Below are positions 59,718 through 64,000 of a stretch of DNA of 64,000 bases, one piece after another (the first letter of the stretch is position 1; the number at the start of each line of letters is the position of its first letter). The notes beneath the pieces are model-generated. The model was not told the DNA's origin and did no database searches. It saw only the letters and a program-made list of their open reading frames with translations. The position numbers were made by a program, and so were the translations under genes. Source of the stretch: an uncultured Corynebacterium sp. (GTDB taxonomy: Bacteria > Actinomycetota > Actinomycetes > Mycobacteriales > Mycobacteriaceae); assembly GCF_943914615.1 (NCBI RefSeq), contig NZ_CALUCS010000003.1:62001-126000 (forward strand), written 5' to 3'.

Positions 59718-59839
59718 ATGTCGTTAGATCGGGAAAACGTCACCAAGTCTTGCAAGACCGTGCATAGGTCAACTCTCTGACCTGTGTGTATGTGAAGGTG
59801 AGAACGATGTGCACTAACGAATTCCCGTTCTAGCGACAC
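59718..59839. repeat. MITE-like inverted-repeat element, copy 2
   Basis: Diverged copy of the element at 5430-5551, of exactly 122 bp. Left end ATGTCGTTAGATCGGGAA, right end TTCCCGTTCTAGCGACAC. The inner parts keep register (for example CAAC-CTCT-ACCTG and AGGTGA blocks at like positions). Fourteen bases further, TAGCGACATTC (59853-59863) again looks like an element end, so a third, broken piece may be present. Confidence 0.65.
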
Positions 59840-60062
59840 TCAACCCAACGGATAGCGACATTCAGTGGGCTGTTGAGGGGCTGGAGGCTAAGTTGGCGAG
59901 AGGTTGGCCTAAGCGCATTGAAGACGTTGGGATGCAGAGTGTTTGGAAGGTATAAAACCCGCCGCTGAACTGCCGATTTGTGTAAAGTATCGCCGGGTGG
60001 TTAAGCTAACTCAGGCTTCAAGCGATGCGGTTAAAACAAATCCGCTGCGTTAATGAAGTGAT

Positions 60063-60135
60063 GCCCCCTTAGCTCAGTCGGCAGAGCGTTTCCATGGTAA
60101 GGAAAAGGTCGACGGTTCGATTCCGTCAGGGGGCT
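60063..60135 (+). tRNA. tRNA-Thr (GGU)
   Basis: Acceptor GCCCCCT / AGGGGGC, discriminator T. D-arm AGCTCAGTCGGCAGAGC, anticodon stem TTTCC/GGAAA with loop ATGGTAA (anticodon GGT), T-arm GACGGTTCGATTCCGTC. Variable region short. Confidence 0.95.
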
Positions 60136-60208
60136 CTGTCATTTTATGCGCCCCGTCACGCGACGTTAGACACAGACCGTTGGCGGTCCGTAGCAAAGTG
60201 GCGACGAT

Positions 60209-60282
60209 GGCGGTGTAGCTCAGCTGGTTAGAGCGCACGACTCATAATCGTGAGGTCGAGGGATCGAGTCCCTCCACCGCTA
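60209..60282 (+). tRNA. tRNA-Met (CAU)
   Basis: Acceptor GGCGGTG / CACCGCT (first pair G.U), discriminator A. Anticodon stem CACGA/TCGTG with loop CTCATAA, anticodon CAT. T-arm GAGGGATCGAGTCCCTC. The D-arm GTAGCTCAGCTGGTTAGAGC fits an elongator tRNA-Met; a lysidine-modified tRNA-Ile cannot be fully ruled out by eye. Confidence 0.9.
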
Positions 60283-60297
60283 CAAATCAAGACTAAG

Positions 60298-60337
60298 ACC
60301 ACCCGGTGATGTAAGTCGCCGGGTGGTTTTGCTTTTG
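60298..60337 (+). terminator. terminator behind the tRNA-Thr/tRNA-Met pair
   Basis: Stem ACCACCCGG (60298-60306) and CCGGGTGGT (60319-60327), followed by TTTGCTTTTG. Confidence 0.88.
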
Positions 60338-60588
60338 CTGTCGCTACGCTCTGTGTCTCGCCTTAACCCGCCTGCCCTAAACCTGCGTGTCCCGACTCCG
60401 CAAGCCCCAGCACCCGCGCCCTATTTGGTCGCGCGGTCGTTATCCTGCTATTGTTTTTGAACGTTGCACTGAATGTGTGGCATGGAAGCTACGAGCCCTG
60501 CAAATGGGCACTGTGTTTCCTCGCTATCAGGATGTTGCTTCACCTATGTTGATCTGGTCGCGTACACTCGTGAACCAGAACTTCGATT
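60338..60588. other. 251 bp without a recognisable gene
   Basis: Between the tRNA-Met terminator and tRNA-Trp. It must hold the promoter of tRNA-Trp and secE, but no convincing hexamer pair can be named. In mycobacteria rpmG2 and hadABC lie between tRNA-Met and tRNA-Trp; neither is here. A 67-codon open frame overlapping the tRNA has no likeness to either. Confidence 0.6.
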
Positions 60589-60661
<73 letters not shown>

Positions 60662-60701
60662 CACGATCTTCCTTGCAGGTACCTTTAAGGAGAACTTAGA
60701 C

Positions 60702-61046
60702 GTGAGCGACGAGAGCAAAAAGACCGCAGCCGGTAAGTCCGGCAATGGCGGCAGCCTTCGTCCGTCCGGCAAGCGTCAGGTGGCCGGTCAGGCCACCACG
60801 TCCCGCGCGGTCGCGAACTCCAATTCCAAGGCTCCGGAAGTTGTAAAGACCCGCAAGAACCCCTTCAGCGCCATCGTGGATTACATCCGCGGCGTGATTA
60901 CCGAAATGGGCAAGGTTATCTGGCCCACGGGGCGCGAGATGGTGAACTACACCATCATCGTCCTACTGTTCCTGATCTTCGTCTGCGCCCTTGTGGCCGG
61001 CACCGACTGGGCTGCCAGCTGGGGTCTGCGTCAGATCATGCGCTAA
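60702..61046 (+). CDS. secE: protein translocase subunit SecE
   Basis: Essential small subunit of the SecYEG channel. 114 residues: a Gly/Ser/Lys-rich N-terminus of ~50 residues, then the conserved amphipathic helix NPFSAIVDYIRGVITEMGKVIWPTGREM and one transmembrane helix (VNYTIIVLLFLIFVCALVAGTDW, about 81-103). GTG start with AAGGAGAA ten bases before it. First gene of secE-nusG-rplK-rplA. Confidence 0.95.
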   Translation: MSDESKKTAAGKSGNGGSLRPSGKRQVAGQATTSRAVANSNSKAPEVVKTRKNPFSAIVDYIRGVITEMGKVIWPTGREMVNYTIIVLLFLIFVCALVAGTDWAASWGLRQIMR

Positions 61047-61079
61047 CTTGTGTTAAGCTAGCGAACATCAACTTATATA

Positions 61080-61112
61080 CCGCCTTCGCCACCCGGCGAT
61101 AGGCGGATTTTT
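61080..61112 (+). terminator. terminator-like hairpin between secE and nusG
   Basis: Stem CCGCCT (61080-61085) with AGGCGG (61101-61106) and the inner TCGCC/GGCGA, loop ACCC, followed by ATTTTTAA. It ends only 19 bases before the nusG start and just in front of its GGAGGG. This can be an attenuator, a terminator for a secE-only transcript, or an RNA processing site. Confidence 0.6.
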
Positions 61113-61131
61113 AATGATGGAGGGTGCTTCC

Positions 61132-62085
61132 ATGACCGAAGAGAACCAGAACAACAATCAGAACAGCGAGGCCGTCAGCGCAGAGAGCCTGGCTGCGGCC
61201 GCTCAAGAAGACGTACAGCAGGCTGTTGCTGAGGCACACCAGGACGCTGCGGGTGCTGAGGCTGAGGGCGTCACTAATGATGACGCCGCAGCACCAACCG
61301 CCGAAGGAGCCGAAGAAACGGCGAACGCCGACGGCGCCGAAGCTTCCGCAGCAGCCGAGGGCGGCGAGGGTGCAGTGGGTGCAGAAGGCGAGGCCGAGCA
61401 GTCCGCAGAGGACGCTGCGATGGCCGCCTACAAGGCTCGCCTGCGCCAGTTCATGCGTGCGCTGAAGAAGCTGCCGGGCGAGTGGTACATCATCCAGTGC
61501 TACTCCGGCTACGAGAACAAGGTGAAGACCAACCTGGAGATGCGTGCCCAGACCCTGGGGGTGGACGAGCAGATCCACGAGGTCGTCGTGCCCATCGAGG
61601 AGGTCGTGGAGCTGCGCGACGGCAAGCGCAAGCTGGTGAAGCGCAAGCTGCTGCCGGGCTACGTGCTGGTGCGTATGTCTCTGGATGACGCCTCCTGGTC
61701 CGTTGTCCGCGATACCCCTGGCGTGACCAGCTTCGTCGGCAACGAGGGCAAGCCCACCCCGGTGAAGATCCGCGAGGTTGCGAAGTTCCTGCTGCCGCCG
61801 GAGACCGCGAAGCCGCAGGAATCCGAAGACGGCGAAGAGGCAGCTACCGGCGTGGACGTATCCGCAACGGGTGTGGCCACCCCGCCGAAGCCGGCCAGCG
61901 AGCAGGTTGTGGTGGATTACGAGGAAGGCGAGTCCGTCACCATTCTGTCCGGCCCGTTCGCTTCCGTCTCTGCAACCATCAGCGAGATCGATACCGAGAA
62001 CAACCGCCTGAAGGCCATGGTCTCCATCTTCGGCCGTGAGACCCCGGTTGAGCTGGAATTTGATCAGGTAGAGAAGCTGAACTAA
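61132..62085 (+). CDS. nusG: transcription termination/antitermination factor NusG
   Basis: 317 residues, long for NusG (about 180 in E. coli). The first ~110 are acidic, Ala/Glu-rich and probably disordered. The NGN domain begins at EWYIIQCYSGYENKVKTNLEMR (about 116) with KRKLLPGYVLVRM and GVTSFVG; a Ser/Glu/Ala-rich linker (about 225-262) separates it from the KOW domain VVDYEEGESVTILSGPFASV and its C-terminal DQVEKLN. It couples RNA polymerase to Rho or the ribosome. ATG 61132 has GGAGGG seven bases before it; an in-frame ATG six codons earlier lies in the ribosome-binding region. Confidence 0.93.
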   Translation: MTEENQNNNQNSEAVSAESLAAAAQEDVQQAVAEAHQDAAGAEAEGVTNDDAAAPTAEGAEETANADGAEASAAAEGGEGAVGAEGEAEQSAEDAAMAAYKARLRQFMRALKKLPGEWYIIQCYSGYENKVKTNLEMRAQTLGVDEQIHEVVVPIEEVVELRDGKRKLVKRKLLPGYVLVRMSLDDASWSVVRDTPGVTSFVGNEGKPTPVKIREVAKFLLPPETAKPQESEDGEEAATGVDVSATGVATPPKPASEQVVVDYEEGESVTILSGPFASVSATISEIDTENNRLKAMVSIFGRETPVELEFDQVEKLN

Positions 62086-62240
62086 AGTTATGCAGGTTGT
62101 CCGTGGGCTTATGTTCACGGCGCGACACGCAAATTTTTTCCATTTCCGGTGGCTGGTGAAATACCGGCATCCGGTCGATGCGATTATCCGTGCTTACCCG
62201 TGCTGCGGGGTCGCGTTGATAACAGAAAGTAGGTTTAAAG

Positions 62241-62681
62241 ATGGCAAAGAAGAAGGTCACTGGCCTTATTAAGCTGCAGATCCAGGCCGGTCAGGCTACC
62301 CCGGCACCGCCGGTTGGTCCGGCTCTGGGTGCGCACGGCGTGAACATTGTTGAGTTCACCAAGGCGTACAACGCTGCTACCGAGGCTCAGCGCGGCAACA
62401 TCGTTCCGGTTGAGATCACCGTCTACGAAGACCGTTCCTTCGACTTCAAGCTGAAGACCCCGCCGGCAGCGAAGCTGCTGCTGAAGGCTGCGGGCATTCA
62501 GAAGGGCTCCGGCGTTCCGCACACCGACAAGGTCGGCTCCGTTACTTGGGATCAGTGCAAGGAGATTGCAACCACCAAGAAGGAAGACCTGAACGCCAAC
62601 GACGTTGAGGCTGGCGCTGCCATCATCGCCGGTACTGCTCGCTCCATGGGCATCACCGTCAAGGACGCTCCGCAGAAGTAA
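62241..62681 (+). CDS. rplK: 50S ribosomal protein L11
   Basis: 146 residues. N-terminal domain KVTGLIKLQIQAGQATPAPPVGPALGAHGVNIVEFTKAYN and C-terminal rRNA-binding domain with SFDFKLKTPPAAKLLLKAAG and ATTKKEDLNANDVEAGAAIIAGTARSMGI. Part of the GTPase-associated centre and of the RelA stimulation site. A 155 bp gap after nusG can hold a promoter for rplK-rplA. AAAGTAGG is a ribosome-binding site. Confidence 0.97.
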   Translation: MAKKKVTGLIKLQIQAGQATPAPPVGPALGAHGVNIVEFTKAYNAATEAQRGNIVPVEITVYEDRSFDFKLKTPPAAKLLLKAAGIQKGSGVPHTDKVGSVTWDQCKEIATTKKEDLNANDVEAGAAIIAGTARSMGITVKDAPQK

Positions 62682-62753
62682 TTCCCTAACCGTGGTAAGG
62701 CTGCTTGCTTGGCCTGCACCACAACTCCAACGAAGCTAAAGATTGGATTCACT

Positions 62754-63464
62754 ATGAGCAAGACCTCTAAGGCATACCGCGCGGCAGCGGAGAAGATCGA
62801 CGCTGGCCGCCTGTACACCCCGATGGCAGCTGCTAAGGCTGTCAAGGAGACCTCCTCCAAGAACTTCGACGCTACCGTCGACGTTGCTATCCGCCTGGGC
62901 GTTGACCCGCGCAAGGCCGACCAGCTGGTCCGCGGCACCGTTTCCCTGCCGAACGGCACGGGTAAGGAAGTTCGCGTTGTCGTCTTCGCCGAGGGCCCGA
63001 ACGCTACCGCCGCTGAAGAGGCTGGCGCTGACGTCGTTGGCACCGCCGAGCTGATCGAGAAGATCCAGGGCGGCTGGACCGACTTCGACGCTGCGATCGC
63101 TACCCCGGACCAGATGGCCAAGGTTGGTCGTGTGGCTCGCGTCCTGGGCCCCCGTGGCCTGATGCCGAACCCGAAGACCGGCACCGTCACCACCGACGTT
63201 GCTAAGGCTGTCTCCGAGATCAAGGGCGGTAAGATCACCTTCCGCGTGGACAAGGCTGCTAACCTGCACGCCATCCTGGGCAAGGCTTCCTTCACCGAGA
63301 AGCAGCTGGCTGAGAACTACGGCGCTCTGATCGACGAGCTGCTGCGTCTGAAGCCTTCCTCCTCCAAGGGCCGCTACTTCAAGAAGGTCACCATGTCCTC
63401 CACCAACGGCCCCGGCGTTCCGGTGGACAACACCATCGTGAAGGACTTCACCGAAGAGGCTTAA
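62754..63464 (+). CDS. rplA: 50S ribosomal protein L1
   Basis: 236 residues. SKTSKAYRAAAEKIDAGRLY, NFDATVDVAIRLGVDPRKADQLVRG, RVLGPRGLMPNPKTGTVTTDVAKAV and the C-terminal KKVTMSSTNGPGVPVD identify L1. It binds 23S rRNA in the stalk and can repress its own operon. ATG at 62754 is chosen; the frame is open 15 codons upstream to a GTG-like start without similarity. Ends the operon at a strong terminator. Confidence 0.97.
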   Translation: MSKTSKAYRAAAEKIDAGRLYTPMAAAKAVKETSSKNFDATVDVAIRLGVDPRKADQLVRGTVSLPNGTGKEVRVVVFAEGPNATAAEEAGADVVGTAELIEKIQGGWTDFDAAIATPDQMAKVGRVARVLGPRGLMPNPKTGTVTTDVAKAVSEIKGGKITFRVDKAANLHAILGKASFTEKQLAENYGALIDELLRLKPSSSKGRYFKKVTMSSTNGPGVPVDNTIVKDFTEEA

Positions 63465-63477
63465 GTCTCGTTTTTCG

Positions 63478-63517
63478 CACCCTCGTTGCCTTCGGGCGGC
63501 GAGGGTGTTTTCTTTTG
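63478..63517 (+). terminator. terminator behind rplA
   Basis: Stem CACCCTCG (63478-63485) and CGAGGGTG (63500-63507), with a GCC-TTCG-GGC inner hairpin, followed by TTTTCTTTTG. It lies 14 bases past the rplA stop. Confidence 0.92.
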
Positions 63518-63577
63518 CCTGAGGATGGTTCAGGCGCCGGTGGGGTAGCGCGGGAGGGAGTTGCCACACCCGTTGTT

Positions 63578-63592
63578 TGAAAATGGTTCCCA
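63578..63592. promoter_or_regulatory. Zur-like imperfect palindrome upstream of the surface-protein gene
   Basis: TGAAAATGGTTCCCA is a partial palindrome: its left arm TGAAAAT is as in actinobacterial Zur sites and four of six bases of the right arm agree. It lies 58 bases before the start codon of a gene type that is often near zinc transport. Weak evidence. Confidence 0.25.
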
Positions 63593-63649
63593 CTTCACTA
63601 TAGTCCTAAATGAAAACTAGACCCATTGTGTTTTAAAGGACTTAATCTG

Positions 63650-64000
63650 GTGCGCACATCACCCCTCGCGGCACTCTCAGTCGCTCTTCTCGCAGCCTTC
63701 GCAGCCTTCCTCGGCATTGGTAGCCTCGGCCCGCAGTCCCTACCTGAGGCAAAGGCCGATTCTGTCACCCTGAATCAAGGGCATATTGACGCCTTCCACG
63801 TCACCTCCTCAGGCAAAGGCAACCTCAAGCTCGATCTGACCGAAGATGCCACTGGTTCCCACGTGGCCCACGATCCGAACAACGTCACATTGGAGGTCGG
63901 GGCGCACGCCTACGAGCCCCGCACCAAAGATGTGGCAGAGGTCGGGGTGCCGACCTACTTCCTGCCGCAGACCCAAGCGCAGAACCTGATCTGGCCGGGC
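63650..64000 (+). CDS. actinobacterial surface-anchored protein (choice-of-anchor M type), cut by the right edge
   Basis: 117 codons from a GTG, open at the window end. A signal peptide is visible (MRTSPLAALSVALLAAFAAF, then an Ala-rich cleavage region to about residue 36). The mature part NQGHIDAFHVTSSGKGNLKLDL, DATGSHVAHDPNNVTLEVG and VPTYFLPQTQAQNLIWPG has the GH-D-F, L-ED-TGSHV and YFLPQ-Q---WPG pattern of the repeated actinobacterial surface domain (TIGR03769 type). Such genes lie beside metal ABC transporters; what follows is outside the window. AAAGGA nine bases before the GTG supports the start. Confidence 0.82.
   Translation, partial: MRTSPLAALSVALLAAFAAFLGIGSLGPQSLPEAKADSVTLNQGHIDAFHVTSSGKGNLKLDLTEDATGSHVAHDPNNVTLEVGAHAYEPRTKDVAEVGVPTYFLPQTQAQNLIWPG

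Noticed and set aside
62090..62272. 60-codon open frame in the nusG-rplK gap
   Set aside because: It overlaps the start of rplK in another frame and has no ribosome-binding site; the region is more likely an rplK leader.

Overview
The window is a 64 kb piece of an actinobacterial chromosome, almost certainly from the genus Corynebacterium (suborder Corynebacteriales). It has high GC, many GTG starts and tight divergent or overlapping gene pairs. It carries mycothiol (mshA) and menaquinone (menA, E, B, C, D, G, J) pathways, a 33-residue bS22 ribosomal protein gene, and a backbone order that, from memory of M. tuberculosis H37Rv, follows roughly Rv0482 (murB) to Rv0641 (rplA). No prophage, complete insertion sequence, CRISPR array or rRNA operon was seen. 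The species cannot be fixed from the sequence alone.

Layout. 1-3.4 kb: an LmeA-like lipid-binding protein (cut by the left edge), a methyltransferase, a DUF2505 protein and murB. 3.4-7.4 kb: an alkane-oxidation block on the minus strand (rubredoxin, small membrane protein, alkB) and an acyl-CoA ligase; a 122-124 bp inverted-repeat element lies between alkB and the ligase. 7.5-19.4 kb: mshA, a YbjN protein, gpmA, senX3-regX3, ppx, proC, a BldC/excisionase-like regulator, bS22, a SerB1-type HAD protein and a glutaredoxin-like protein. 19.5-30.8 kb: haem genes hemA-hemC-hemD-hemB-hemL, interrupted by two small membrane proteins and a large protein with the fold of a P1B-type ATPase but without its catalytic motifs. 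30.8-35.8 kb: a phosphoglycerate-mutase-like protein and the System II cytochrome c maturation genes (ResA-like, ccdA, resB, ccsA). 35.9-43 kb: dTDP-rhamnose genes rmlB and rmlC-rmlA, split by a four-gene iron-siderophore ABC transporter behind a DtxR-type operator. 43-59.4 kb: a kinase-like protein, menaquinone genes on both strands, the mannosyltransferase mgtA and a polyprenyl diphosphate synthase. 59.4-63.5 kb: tRNA-Tyr, -Thr, -Met and -Trp, then secE-nusG-rplK-rplA. The right edge cuts a surface-anchored-protein gene.

The genes serve respiration to a large degree: haem synthesis, cytochrome c maturation, and menaquinone ring, side chain, methylation and hydrogenation steps sit together, with iron uptake beside them. 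The cell envelope is the second theme (murB, rml genes, mgtA, LmeA-like protein).

Most worth a second look: the P-type ATPase relative that has lost its phosphorylation aspartate and several other signature motifs yet remains a full-length open gene inside the haem cluster; two diverged copies (63% identical by hand count) of a 122 bp MITE-like element 54 kb apart; a DtxR-type box enclosed by a perfect 12-bp inverted repeat; a tandem PHO-box-like site between senX3 and regX3; a terminator-like hairpin between secE and nusG; and a hairpin with a ribosome-binding-like loop upstream of the BldC-like gene.
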